Positions 33,450-42,032 are shown, counted from the stretch's first letter. The stretch is DNA of 64,000 bases from Parvibacter caecicola (GCF_003725335.1 NZ_QIBY01000012.1:1-64000), one strand, 5' to 3'. Made by a program: numbers and translations. The notes: generated by a model from the sequence alone, not told the origin.

Positions 33450-34654
33450 CTTTCGGCCCCTTCTCTTCGCTTGTCCTGAATGTCTTGGCGAGCATGTCTT
33501 CCTGCATCGTCTTGGCGCCTGCTTCCGACGGGACGGATGCCCGATCTAGCCGCAGGTTTCCTAGGGGCGGGCGCAGGCCGCTCCTCCGGCAGAAGCCCCT
33601 TCTCCTTGACATAGCCGACGAGCTGCGGCACCGCTTCGTCCCCGCCCTTCTCCAAGAGCGCATCCAGATCGTCAAGGCATCTGGCACGAGAGGCCTCGAT
33701 GAGGGCGACCGCCCTGGAAAGGCTCCGCAGCTCCGCGAGGTCCCCGACCGCGACCGCCCGCTTCGCTATGGCCGCGATGGCGCGCTCCCCGGCGTCTTCG
33801 AGCCTTCTCGCGCCTCCCGAGCGCAGCAGCGGCTCCAGCCGCTCGCGCCCGTAGGCGAGCCCCATGCGCTCCCCGGAGATCCTTCTCGAAGGGTGGCTCG
33901 CGAGCGCGTATATCCAGTCGCGCCGTTCCGCTTTGGGGGAGTTGTCGGCCATGGTCACGCCCATGGTGCCGAGGATGCTGCGGAACTCCGCCTCGCTCCT
34001 CGACACCGTGCGGGCTATGCGGACGCGGGCACGGATGTCCGCCGTCCAGGAGTACTCACCGCGCTCGGTGAGCTCCTGCTCCGCGCGGCGCACGTACTCG
34101 CTTCGAAAGGTCTCGGGCGCCCTCTTCGGGCTGCGCCTTTGGGCGCGCGCCGCCACGCCTGTTGCCTGCGGCGGTCTCAAGGCGGTGAGTCCTTGCGCCT
34201 CGGCGAGCTCTTGGAGCGATGCGGCAAGGGCCTTGGGGTCGGGGTCTTGGAGGCGCCGCCCCGTCTCGACGTTCGTGTTGTTCACGACCACGTGCGCATG
34301 GGGGATGCCGTGCTCGTTGTCGTCGTGGTAGACGATGGCTACCTCGTATTCGGAGAAGTGCTCCCGCGCCCACGAGGTCGCGAGATCGCGCAGGGCTTCG
34401 AGCGCGATGCCGTCCTTCGGGTCGGGGGACACGACGTAGTGCTTGTAGGTGCGCACCCGCTTTCCCCGCCAGGGGAGGTCGTTTCCGAAGGAGCGGCGCG
34501 TGGCGTCCATGGCCTCCGCCCAGTCGAAATCGCGTGCGCCCTCGGGAACGTCGAGATTGATGTAGTCACTGGCGAGGGCGCGGTTCTTGCGCGTGAGATA
34601 CCGATGGATGCCGCGCGCCGAGGTGTGCCCCGCGATGGTCTTGAGCATCGGCAC
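33446..34654 (-). CDS. MobA/VirD2-type relaxase (MOB-P-like)
   Basis: A 402-residue protein. Motif I Tyr candidate in RGIHRYLTRK (residues 14-23), motif III metal-binding HDDNEHGIPHAHVVVNNTN, the H-x-H signature of MOB-P relaxases. The C-terminal 230 residues are helical and basic (AAIAKRAVAVGD, RAVALIEASRAR). It should nick the oriT, stay on the 5' end of the transferred strand and pilot it through the coupling ATPase. The start lies 4 bp after the MobC-like gene. Confidence 0.9.
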   Translation of the reverse strand: MPMLKTIAGHTSARGIHRYLTRKNRALASDYINLDVPEGARDFDWAEAMDATRRSFGNDLPWRGKRVRTYKHYVVSPDPKDGIALEALRDLATSWAREHFSEYEVAIVYHDDNEHGIPHAHVVVNNTNVETGRRLQDPDPKALAASLQELAEAQGLTALRPPQATGVAARAQRRSPKRAPETFRSEYVRRAEQELTERGEYSWTADIRARVRIARTVSRSEAEFRSILGTMGVTMADNSPKAERRDWIYALASHPSRRISGERMGLAYGRERLEPLLRSGGARRLEDAGERAIAAIAKRAVAVGDLAELRSLSRAVALIEASRARCLDDLDALLEKGGDEAVPQLVGYVKEKGLLPEERPAPAPRKPAARSGIRPVGSRRQDDAGRHARQDIQDKRREGAER

Positions 34655-34658
34655 GAGA

Positions 34659-35069
34659 TCACCTCCCGAGCGCCGCGACGACGCTTCTCGTCACGTCCTC
34701 GACGCTATGGCGCAGGGCCTCGACCCCGGGCTGCATGGCGGCCAGCTTGTCGGAGGCCCGGTCGAGCTCTTCCATCACGTCCGCCGCATCCATGTCGTTC
34801 GCGCGGAGGTAGTAGGCGATCGCGTTGAGGGCGTGCACGGCCTGGTTGTAGTGATGGCCCCACCTCCGCATCTCGCGGGCGAGCTTCGCGGCGGTCGCGC
34901 GGTCGATGACGACGAAGCGGCAGCCTTCCTCGATGGAAGACGAGGGCATCTGCAGGAGGACGCGGATGAGGTCGGAGAGCGTCATGCCGGCATCAGCCGC
35001 GAGGAGCTTGGCCCGCTCGACCTCGGCTTCCGACATGCGCACGTGGATCTGTTTGGAATGGCGCTCCAT
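34659..35069 (-). CDS. MobC-like relaxosome accessory protein
   Basis: A 136-residue protein with a ribbon-helix-helix start (KQIHVRMSEAEVERAKLLAA, then DAGMTLSDLIRVLL), a middle helix and MRRWGHHYNQAVHALNAIAYYL, which resembles the MobC motif of Gram-positive and Bacteroides mobilisation proteins. The start at 35069 lacks a strong ribosome site. First gene of the mob operon and adjacent to the putative oriT, the standard place for the DNA-bending accessory protein. Confidence 0.82.
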   Translation of the reverse strand: MERHSKQIHVRMSEAEVERAKLLAADAGMTLSDLIRVLLQMPSSSIEEGCRFVVIDRATAAKLAREMRRWGHHYNQAVHALNAIAYYLRANDMDAADVMEELDRASDKLAAMQPGVEALRHSVEDVTRSVVAALGR

Positions 35070-35119
35070 CGCGCGGGCTTCGCCCCCTTCCGAGTTTGAA
35101 TAAGGAGGCGAAGCCTGCG

Positions 35120-35265
35120 CACTAGGGGCGCGGGGGATCCCCCGCACAAAGCGTAGCCGAGAGTATCCGAGGTCGCGCTGCCGCCGTATCGTTTCGGGGA
35201 GGTTCGTCCCCGTGGCGATGCCGCCCGAAACGATGCCGAAGGCCGTCGCTTGCGAGTGACGGCGT
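35120..35265. other. Putative origin of transfer (oriT)
   Basis: Intergenic region just upstream of mobC/relaxase with three inverted repeats: GCGGGGGATCCCCCGC (35130-35145, perfect), ATCGTTTCGGG/CCCGAAACGAT (35188-35198 and 35224-35234) and CCGTC/GACGG (35243-35262). Density of repeats and place match oriT. I cannot fix the nick site. The plus strand running rightward from here would be the leading strand if the mob genes lie on the trailing side. Confidence 0.6.
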
Positions 35266-35360
35266 TGGCGGCCAAGAGCTATTCCGTGTGCTGTGTACAC
35301 GGAATAGGCCTCTTGCTTTGTTGCGAGAACCTTGGGCGAGATTCGTCCGAAAGCCTCTCC

Positions 35361-35762
35361 ATGAGCGACCCATCATTGAGAAAGATCGCGGACGAGGCGG
35401 AGGACCGCATCAGCCATGCGGCGGGAGGCGTCTGCCCCTTCGGCGTGAAGGACGGCTGCGACGTGTGCTTCGACGAGTCCCTGCGTCGGTTCGACGTAAT
35501 CTGCCCGGCATGCGGAAACTCCAACAGCGCCATCGCCTTGACGCCCGAAGAGCTGGCGCAGACCGTGCCCGCGGGCGTCTGGGTCGATGCCTGCAAGCCG
35601 CCAGCCAAAGGGGCAGTCCTGAGCATCAAAAAGCCCTCCGCCCGAAGGCGGAGGGCTTCGCCCCTCGCGGGGCCGAGGAGGTCTAGGCGGCCTCCGGGAG
35701 GGCTTGCAGGTCCGAGCCGTCAGGAAGCTCCTGCTGCGGAATCCCGACGGAGAGGCAGTTGA
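35361..35762 (+). CDS. Possible small zinc-binding protein
   Basis: About 133 codons from ATG 35361. The first 90 residues look genuine, with cysteine pairs in GGVCPFGVKDGCDVCF and VICPACGNSNSA as in zinc ribbons. The end is odd: it runs through the terminator at 35628-35657 and into the opposite-strand YraN gene, giving an Arg/Pro-rich tail. The ribosome site is weak. Either a real protein with a spurious tail after a frameshift, or a non-coding open frame. Confidence 0.4.
   Translation: MSDPSLRKIADEAEDRISHAAGGVCPFGVKDGCDVCFDESLRRFDVICPACGNSNSAIALTPEELAQTVPAGVWVDACKPPAKGAVLSIKKPSARRRRASPLAGPRRSRRPPGGLAGPSRQEAPAAESRRRGS
35628..35657 (-). terminator. Terminator of the leading-region operon
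   Basis: AGCCCTCCGCC/GGCGGAGGGCT stem with loop CGAA, followed on the minus strand by TTTTTGATG. It lies 25 bp after the YraN-family stop. Confidence 0.8.
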
Positions 35763-36096
35763 CGTGGTGCCGCACGAGCGCCCGGTCGCTGCCGAGGACC
35801 ACGAGGGACACGGTATCGAAGCGCACCATCATGTCGGCCACGTCGTGCTCGGCCAGGTACGCCAGCGCCGACGCCTCGCGCGCCGCCCGGCTGGCCTCGT
35901 CGGAGCGCTCGCGGGGGAAGCCACGGCCGCTGTCGCGCGTCGCGGTCACCTCCGCGAACACGAGGACGTCGCCCTCGCGCGCCACGATGTCGACGATGCC
36001 CGAGGGATCCTCCCAGCCGTCGTCCAGGATGTCGTAGCCCCTTCGCGAGAGGAAGCTCTCGGCGGCCTGCTTGGCCTTCGCGTTCAAGTCGTTCAT
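35683..36096 (-). CDS. YraN/UPF0102-family nuclease-like protein
   Basis: A 137-residue protein with a strong TTAGGAGGTC before the ATG at 36096. The sequence shows AESFLSRRGYDILDDGWEDP, GIVDIVAREGDVLVFAEVTA, the D-x-(8-10)-E-x-K-like layout of PD-(D/E)XK enzymes, although the usual Lys/Arg after the second acidic residue is here a Thr. The family has an unknown, Holliday-junction-endonuclease-like fold. Last gene of the putative leading region, entering the recipient first. A role in handling or protecting incoming DNA is inference. Confidence 0.8.
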   Translation of the reverse strand: MNDLNAKAKQAAESFLSRRGYDILDDGWEDPSGIVDIVAREGDVLVFAEVTATRDSGRGFPRERSDEASRAAREASALAYLAEHDVADMMVRFDTVSLVVLGSDRALVRHHVNCLSVGIPQQELPDGSDLQALPEAA

Positions 36097-36157
36097 GGTA
36101 GACCTCCTAAAGTCTTGGGCAGGCCCTCTTGTCCTGCCTCGTGACCCGGGAGCCGCC

Positions 36158-36281
36158 AATGCCCCGCAGCCGCGCAAGGGAGGAGAGCGAAACCCGCCAG
36201 GGCCTGAGTTTTCGGGAGGTTGTGGACTTGCCCTCATTCCGCCCGAAAAGTTTTCGCGGCCCTTGCGCGGCTGCGGGGCAT
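36158..36281 (-). repeat. Leading-region hairpin element 1
   Basis: Outer arms ATGCCCCGCAGCCGCGCAAG.../...CTTGCGCGGCTGCGGGGCAT (22 bp, perfect), inner GCGAAA/TTTCGC and TTTTCGGG/CCCGAAAA pairs. Lies directly upstream of the YraN-family gene and after the gene at 36402-37124. Shares a layout with the elements at 37189 and 39368. Candidate single-strand promoter or structured RNA. Confidence 0.75.
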
Positions 36282-36401
36282 CGGCGAGCATGCGGGTGAG
36301 AGGCGGGGCGGGGCTGCCGGATACGCCGGGAGGTCGATGCGACCCATGCGGGAAGCGAAGGGAAAGCCCGCCGACCCGAAGGCCGACGGGCTTGCAAGCT
36401 G

Positions 36402-37124
36402 CTATGCGGCAACCTGCTGGCCGCGCGGCTTGATGCGTGCCGTGTCGCCGTGGACGTAGTTGTTGCAGTTCCACGAGAAGTCGCCGCCGTGGTCGCACTT
36501 GGCGACGTATGGCAGGTCCGGGTACGTGACCTCCCTCCTGCCGTTCGGCGCGTCGACCTCGACTGCGATGCGGTTGAACTCGGGCTGCCCGAAGCCGACG
36601 ACCGGGAACACCTCCCATTTGCCGTAGACGCCATCGTAGAGCCACACCTCGTCGCCGAGCCTCACGTCCGAGACGGGGACCTCCACCGAATCGAGCACCC
36701 CACCGAGCCGAAGCTCCTCGGGCATGGACGCGTCGAGGCTGCGAAGCATATCGTCGAACTCGTGCCAGGCTTCCTCCTCGGCGGGCTCGAACGAGCGCAT
36801 CCCGATGGGGTTCCAGTCCGAGTCGTACTCGGTCCGCAGATGCTCGGCGATCCGCCATCCGTCGATGACGTAGATGCCGTTGTCGCCGGGGTCCATCTGG
36901 CGGTCGGTGGTGTAGGGGCCGATGCCGAGGGACGTGCTCCCTCCGAAGAAGTTGCCCATGACCTGGCACATGCGCGCCCAGCCGTACTCGTCTTGGCTCG
37001 GCGGCCGGTAGCCCTGCAGCTCGCAGTACCGGAGCAGCGGCTCCACGGTGTCGCGCCCTCCGTTCCAGTGCAGGTAGAGCCCGACCTTGCGCTCGGGCGT
37101 GGTGATGACGGCTCGGTTTCCCAT
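36402..37124 (-). CDS. Leading-region protein of unknown function
   Basis: A 240-residue soluble protein starting MGNRAVITTPERKVGLYLHW, with an AGGAGGTCAC ribosome site. Aromatic- and Asp-rich; the middle holds a YVIDGWRIAEHLR stretch and the C-terminus a beta-rich half (EVWLYDGVYGKWEVFPVVGF) ending in CDHGGDFSWNCNNY. No catalytic motif recognised. Preceded by hairpin element 2. Candidate anti-restriction or anti-CRISPR gene by location only. Confidence 0.75.
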   Translation of the reverse strand: MGNRAVITTPERKVGLYLHWNGGRDTVEPLLRYCELQGYRPPSQDEYGWARMCQVMGNFFGGSTSLGIGPYTTDRQMDPGDNGIYVIDGWRIAEHLRTEYDSDWNPIGMRSFEPAEEEAWHEFDDMLRSLDASMPEELRLGGVLDSVEVPVSDVRLGDEVWLYDGVYGKWEVFPVVGFGQPEFNRIAVEVDAPNGRREVTYPDLPYVAKCDHGGDFSWNCNNYVHGDTARIKPRGQQVAA

Positions 37125-37188
37125 GATGTGACCTCCTGGTGTTCGCGGCGCGTCCATCCTTCGGATGCGCCTTCCTGGGAGAAGCGGT

Positions 37189-37312
37189 CGCCCGAGGGCG
37201 CACGTGGGGGCAAGGGGGGAAGCGAAAACCGCAGGCCTGAGCTTTCGGTCGCCTTCGTGGGTATTCAGCGGAAGGTTTTTCGCGGCCCTTGCCGCCGCGC
37301 GCGCCCTCGGGC
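37189..37312 (-). repeat. Leading-region hairpin element 2
   Basis: Outer GCCCGAGGGCGC/GCGCCCTCGGGC arms (37190-37201 and 37301-37312), then GCAAGGG/CCCTTGC, inner GCGAAAACC/GGTTTTTCGC. Same order of blocks as elements 1 and 3. It stands upstream of the gene at 36402-37124. Confidence 0.72.
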
Positions 37313-37396
37313 AGCTTGGCTCCCAGGACGGGGCGTGCGGAGGGAGGACGCTCACGGCGGAGGTCGTATGGGATGCGTGGCGCTCATAGCCTGCGC

Positions 37397-37870
37397 CTAG
37401 CGGTGACGGGCTGCCAGTTGGATTCGGAGGGCTTCCAGATAGCCCGATTCGATAGATTCGCGGCTGCCGAACCGCTTGATGACGCGCTCGCGCTCCTCGG
37501 GCGTGATGTCGCGGTCCTCGCCGGTCTCGGGGTCGAAGCCGACGCACACCATGTCGCCGAAAACGATGTCGTACAGCTCGTCGGGCTTCACGGCGCGGCT
37601 CGGGTCGTTGGGGCTCACGTAGCCAGCGTTTGCCATCGCCTCGGTGGCGTAGACGGCACGGTTCGGGCGGCATCCGCTCCCGGCGAGCTTGCCCTCCTCG
37701 TTGCAGTAGACGGTCGGGGCATCGTCGAACAGGTAGCCCATAGGCTCGATGTGGCCGCCCACGCACTCCTGCAGGGCGCGGAGGAACGAGCCGTTCTCGT
37801 CCGCTTCGAGGGTCTTGGGATAGGGCTTTTCGCCCACGGGGACGATCACGGCTTCGAGGGTGGTCTTCAT
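37397..37870 (-). CDS. DUF3846-family protein
   Basis: A 157-residue protein with AAAGGAAC before the ATG at 37870. Landmarks of DUF3846 are the ECVGGHIEPMGYLFDD middle, CRPNRAVY, and the DIVFGDMVCVGFDPETGED segment. These are common in mobile elements and phages, with unknown function. It follows the ParB-like gene by 77 bp and has no hairpin element of its own, so it is probably on the same transcript. Confidence 0.85.
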   Translation of the reverse strand: MKTTLEAVIVPVGEKPYPKTLEADENGSFLRALQECVGGHIEPMGYLFDDAPTVYCNEEGKLAGSGCRPNRAVYATEAMANAGYVSPNDPSRAVKPDELYDIVFGDMVCVGFDPETGEDRDITPEERERVIKRFGSRESIESGYLEALRIQLAARHR

Positions 37871-37947
37871 GACTTGTTCCTTTCTGATATGTGATGGAAG
37901 AGAAGTGACCGCCCGACCCGTGGCTGGGGCCGGGCGGAGATAAGGCG

Positions 37948-39297
37948 TTAGGCCGCCTTGGCGATGACCAGATGGCCGTCCAGGTACTCGCCGTCGATGG
38001 TGTCGGCGTCGAAGGGGCACTCATCATCATCGACCTCTGTCGCCTCCTCGATGGCTTCGGCTTCGCCCTCGCCGAATACCTCGTCCTCGTCCTCGGCGGC
38101 GAAGATCCCGCTCAGGTGGTCCATCAGGTCGCGCTCCTCCTCGGAGAGCTCGTAGCCCGCGGGCATGAGCACGTCGTCCACGAAGGAGGTGAACCCGAGC
38201 AGCTCGTCCAGGTCGCGCGACCACGGCTCGTAGCCGCGCTTGAGGACGCGCTCCGGGAGGCCGGGCACGCAGGCCGGGATGGTGCGCATCAGGATGAACT
38301 GGTCGAGGGCCTTAGCCTTCGGCTCCTTGAAGCCCTCCCAGGCGTCGTCGGGCTCGCAGTCGTAGCAGGCCTCGAAGGCCTCGTGCGCCCACTGGCGCAG
38401 CTTCGACTGGCCCTTGGCCGGGAACTTCGGGTAGATGGACTTGGCGAACTCCGCGATGCGGCCGCCCATGGCGTCGAGCGTCGCCCTGCGCCCCAGGAAG
38501 GCCTCCGTCTCCGCGATCTCCTCCGGCGTGGGCTGGTAGACGTGGGACTCGTCGTCGCAGTAGAAGGTGACGTCCGCCCCCTCGCCCCAGGCCTGGGGCC
38601 TCACGACGGCCACGAGGCCGGGGTGCCCGCAGTCGCCGCCGCATCCGTGGTAGCCCTCCCCGAGGGAGTCCCTGTCCACCACCTCGATGCCGAGGGATCC
38701 GAGCCGCACCGCCTCCTCCTCGGCCGCCGCGCGCGCCCGGGCCTTGCGGCAGACCGCCTGGCGGTCCCAGAAGCTCTTCTTGGAGAGCACGGCCACCACG
38801 TCGTCCTCGGTGAGCACATCGTCGTACTCGCCCATGAGCGCCACGGCCTCGAAGTCCAGGTTCACGGCGTCCACGGGGACCACCTTCGTGCCGCGCACGT
38901 AGGATTCGGCCTTGCCCTCGGGGATGTCGGCGCTTACGGCCGCGTCCGCGACCGGGACTCCCAGCGAGAGCATGGTCTGGATGCCGCGCCCGCGCTCGGC
39001 CTCGGTCAGCTCGCGGCGGTGGTTGTTCTCCGCGTTGAGGATCTGCGCGATCCGGGCGTCGTCCCAGCCGCCCATCACGTAGGCGTCCGCCTCTTCGAGT
39101 CCGAGTGACTTCATGGCGGCGGTCCTGCGGTGCCCGGCGACGAGCTGGTAGGCGTCCCCGTCGGCCACCACGATGAGCGGCGTGATCTGCCCGTTCACCT
39201 CGATGCTGCGGGCGAGCCCCGAGACGTCGCCTAGCTCCTTGCGGTTCTGGTAGCTGCTCTCGACGCATCGGGAGAGCGGGATCTTGGTCGTTTCCAT
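37948..39297 (-). CDS. ParB/Spo0J-like nuclease-domain protein
   Basis: A 449-residue protein. N-terminal ParB core: LSRCVESSYQNRKE, the box GQITPLIVVADGDAYQLVAGHRRTAAM (residues about 35-62) and the downstream ENNHRRELTEAERG segment. The middle includes a small cysteine cluster (GCGGDCGHPG) and the C-terminus is acidic (AEDEDEVFGEGEAEAIEEAT). Distinct from the partition ParB at 43891. ParB-like genes are recurrent in conjugative leading regions. Preceded by hairpin element 3. Function: DNA-binding or CTP-dependent, inferred. Confidence 0.85.
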   Translation of the reverse strand: METTKIPLSRCVESSYQNRKELGDVSGLARSIEVNGQITPLIVVADGDAYQLVAGHRRTAAMKSLGLEEADAYVMGGWDDARIAQILNAENNHRRELTEAERGRGIQTMLSLGVPVADAAVSADIPEGKAESYVRGTKVVPVDAVNLDFEAVALMGEYDDVLTEDDVVAVLSKKSFWDRQAVCRKARARAAAEEEAVRLGSLGIEVVDRDSLGEGYHGCGGDCGHPGLVAVVRPQAWGEGADVTFYCDDESHVYQPTPEEIAETEAFLGRRATLDAMGGRIAEFAKSIYPKFPAKGQSKLRQWAHEAFEACYDCEPDDAWEGFKEPKAKALDQFILMRTIPACVPGLPERVLKRGYEPWSRDLDELLGFTSFVDDVLMPAGYELSEEERDLMDHLSGIFAAEDEDEVFGEGEAEAIEEATEVDDDECPFDADTIDGEYLDGHLVIAKAA

Positions 39298-39367
39298 TTC
39301 TCTTGACCTCCTTTTAGGGTTGCGGCCCGCCCCTTTTGAGCGAGCCTTGTGCCCGTATCACCGGACG

Positions 39368-39489
39368 GGGTTCGGGCGGCGCGCAAGGGGGAAATGCGAA
39401 ACCCGGAGGGCTTGAGTTTTCAGGGGGTCTTGGAATGTCCTTCGCCCGGCGGAAAAGTTTTCGCGGCCCTTGCACGCCGCTCGGTTCCC
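39368..39489 (-). repeat. Leading-region hairpin element 3
   Basis: Arms GGGTTCGGGCGGCGCGCAAG/CTTGCACGCCGCTCGGTTCCC (imperfect), inner GCGAAACC and GGAAAAGTTTTCGCGGCCC. The same TGAGTTTTC-block is present as in element 1. Lies upstream of the ParB-like gene (start 39297). Confidence 0.75.
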
Positions 39490-39659
39490 GGCCGAGCATG
39501 CGGGCGCATAAGGCCGCTGGGGCGAGGACGCGCCAAGGAGGTCGAAGCGAAACGACTGGGCTGCACCGCTCGATGCGGTGATGTCATGCAAATGGGAACG
39601 CATGGTATCGGGACAATGCGCTGGGCGGTAAAATAAAAGCAGCAGAAAACGGAGGGCAG

Positions 39660-41177
39660 ATGGATCATCCCTACACCGAAAACGACATAGAGGCCTTCTC
39701 CCGTGACCCAGAGGGGCACTATTTCGACCGCAAGAGTGCTCGTAAGGACACAAGCGAGATAGCCAAGCACCTGATGGCCTTCGCTAACGCCGCAGGGGGC
39801 AAGCTCGTTGTGGGCATAGAGGACGATGGCGTCGTGACGGGCTTCAAGCGCGACAAGGCTCATAGCATCGAGAGCTTCGAGCAGGTTCATGTTACAGAAC
39901 TGACGCCATCGCCAAGGGTTGAGGCCGAGCGCATTCCTGTCGTGAATGCCGAAGGCGAGAACGATCAAGTGCTGGTGATGGATGTCGAGTGCTCCGAAAA
40001 CCAGGTGGTGCGACGACGCAAAGACGGCAAGGTGGCGCTTCGCCAAGGGGACGAGAGCAAGTGGCTTGACTACGACCAGATACGAGCGCTGGAATATGAT
40101 AAAGGTGAGTACTACTTTGACGGTGAGCTAACGCGCGAGCTTATTCTGGAAGATGTAGACCATGAAGCGTTGCAGGCCTATAAAGACGCCCTCGGAACGA
40201 CCATCAGCGATGAGAAGCTGCTCCGAAGCAAGGGCTTGCTGAAAGGCGACCGGCTAACAAATGCTGGTGCCATGTTATTCGCGCAGGCCCCATCGCTCTC
40301 GCTACCTCAGATGAAGTTTCGCGTTCTCAAGATCGACGGCACCGAAATGGGCCATGGGGACGAGCTTCGCGTCGTCAAAGAGCGGACATTCGATGAACCG
40401 CTCGTGAGGGCCCTGCCAGCAGCTAGAGACTTCATCGCGTCACAGCTTCGAGAGTATCAGTTCCAGCTTCCCGGCAAGATGGAGTTCACCACCGTCCCAG
40501 AGTACCCGCGCTATCCGTGGTTCGAAGGGCTGGTCAATGCCATAGCGCACCGCGACTACACCATTCGAGGAGAGCACATCCGCGTGTACATCTTCGACGA
40601 CAGGATGGAGATTCAAAGCCCAGGCGGCCTCCCGAACATCGTGACGCCCGAGAACATGAGATATACGCGCTACTCTCGTAACCCCTCCATCACCAATGTG
40701 TTCATGGCGTTCGACTGGGTGCGGGAATTGAACGAGGGAGTAGACAAGATTTACGACGAGATGGAACGGGCCGGACTGCCTGATCCTGAGTATCAGATTC
40801 GAGAAGACGGCTATTACGTTAAGCTCATCTTGAGAAACAACCTTGAAGAGCGGATTCCGAGGCTCAGGAACGCGGCCGCCCATGGGAGCCTTGGCGACGA
40901 CGTTCTAGGGTCCGATAGCCTACAGCACGGCGTCCAGATACCCGTTGACTTATCAACGTTAATGACCCTTTCAGGAAACGAAATCGCTGCGATTCGATTG
41001 GCGGCCGAGAACGGAATCGTGACAACCAAAGGGCTGGCAGACAATAGGAGCATTACGACCCGAACAGCTTCAAGCGTGCTGAAAGGCCTTGCCAGCCGGG
41101 GCATCCTAACTTGGCGAGGCAAGAACCTCCGCGACCCAAAGCAATACTACGAAATTACTCCGAAAGAAACTTCGTAG
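39660..41177 (+). CDS. AlbA_2 (Schlafen-like) + HATPase_4 protein
   Basis: A 505-residue protein with CGGAGGG before the ATG. Residues 5-130: AlbA_2/Schlafen-type domain (HYFDRKSARKDTSEIAKHLM then AFANAAGGKLVVGIEDDG). Residues 300-400: divergent HATPase_4 (GLVNAIAHRDY, IFDDRMEIQSPGGLP). The last 60 residues read like a winged helix (ITTRTASSVLKGLASRGI). Such proteins act as regulators or in phage defence. Followed by a HEPN-type Abi gene on the same strand. Confidence 0.85.
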   Translation: MDHPYTENDIEAFSRDPEGHYFDRKSARKDTSEIAKHLMAFANAAGGKLVVGIEDDGVVTGFKRDKAHSIESFEQVHVTELTPSPRVEAERIPVVNAEGENDQVLVMDVECSENQVVRRRKDGKVALRQGDESKWLDYDQIRALEYDKGEYYFDGELTRELILEDVDHEALQAYKDALGTTISDEKLLRSKGLLKGDRLTNAGAMLFAQAPSLSLPQMKFRVLKIDGTEMGHGDELRVVKERTFDEPLVRALPAARDFIASQLREYQFQLPGKMEFTTVPEYPRYPWFEGLVNAIAHRDYTIRGEHIRVYIFDDRMEIQSPGGLPNIVTPENMRYTRYSRNPSITNVFMAFDWVRELNEGVDKIYDEMERAGLPDPEYQIREDGYYVKLILRNNLEERIPRLRNAAAHGSLGDDVLGSDSLQHGVQIPVDLSTLMTLSGNEIAAIRLAAENGIVTTKGLADNRSITTRTASSVLKGLASRGILTWRGKNLRDPKQYYEITPKETS

Positions 41178-41240
41178 TTATTTCGGAGCAAGCCCATTTG
41201 CCACAATAAGCGCATTCTACAGAAGACTACGGGCGAGGAC

Positions 41241-42032
41241 ATGGAAGACGAGTACAAAGACATATCGCCGCTATACATGCAACGACTGAAAGGCCGGGTG
41301 GAAAACGCCCTGTGGAATCTGTTCGAGGGATCAAAATACAGACAAGTCGAAGAATACGTTCGGCGATGGCATGAAGATGATGGCAGTTTCTGGGAGAACT
41401 TCTGTGTATTCGAGAAGGACGGGCATATTGACCTCGGTCGCACGTTGGCAGGAATGCCAAACGACACATTGATAAAGATGGCGGCTGACATCGGCGTAGA
41501 GACACCAGGGATGCTTCCTTGCATCCCGATAATGAAGAACATTCTGAATCAGAACAACACTAATGCGTATGCGAACTTCGAGCGTGCCGTTAAGGATGTT
41601 TACGATCACCCTGATCAATCCGTTGCGTTGGCTGCTTCGACGCTCGAAGGCCTTTTCAAGACGATTCTACAAAACTCTGACCCAAGTATTCGGGTGAAGA
41701 ACTTGTCTTTGAGCGATTTGACGGGCAAGGTTGTAAAACAGCTCATAGGTGATTGCGACGCATCGGCACCGCAAGAAATAAGGACTCTCGCATCGCAACT
41801 GCGTGGACTCGGGAGCACCATAGACGATCTTCGCAGCGATAAGTCGACTGCGCATGGCAAGGCAGCTGGCGACTATGTTGTAGATGACAGCTTATGGGCA
41901 GAAACCGTAGTCAATGCCACTGCTACTTTAGGCTTACTGCTTTGGAGGCTATACGAGCGTTCTTGCACTGGAGCGAAAGCGGCTCCAGTCGTTCAGCCGA
42001 CACCCGTCTATGATGACGACATACCGTTTTAG
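41241..42032 (+). CDS. Abortive-infection C-terminal (HEPN-type) protein
   Basis: A 263-residue soluble protein. The C-terminal half matches the Abi_C family: AVALAASTLEGLFKTIL-like helix (VALAASTLEGLFKTILQNSD) and the motif DLRSDKSTAHG, an R-x6-H arrangement like HEPN ribonuclease active sites. The N-terminal 120 residues are a separate helical domain with WNLFEGSKYRQVEEYV. Gap to the AlbA_2 gene is 63 bp, so they may form a two-gene defence system. RNase action is inferred. Confidence 0.78.
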   Translation: MEDEYKDISPLYMQRLKGRVENALWNLFEGSKYRQVEEYVRRWHEDDGSFWENFCVFEKDGHIDLGRTLAGMPNDTLIKMAADIGVETPGMLPCIPIMKNILNQNNTNAYANFERAVKDVYDHPDQSVALAASTLEGLFKTILQNSDPSIRVKNLSLSDLTGKVVKQLIGDCDASAPQEIRTLASQLRGLGSTIDDLRSDKSTAHGKAAGDYVVDDSLWAETVVNATATLGLLLWRLYERSCTGAKAAPVVQPTPVYDDDIPF

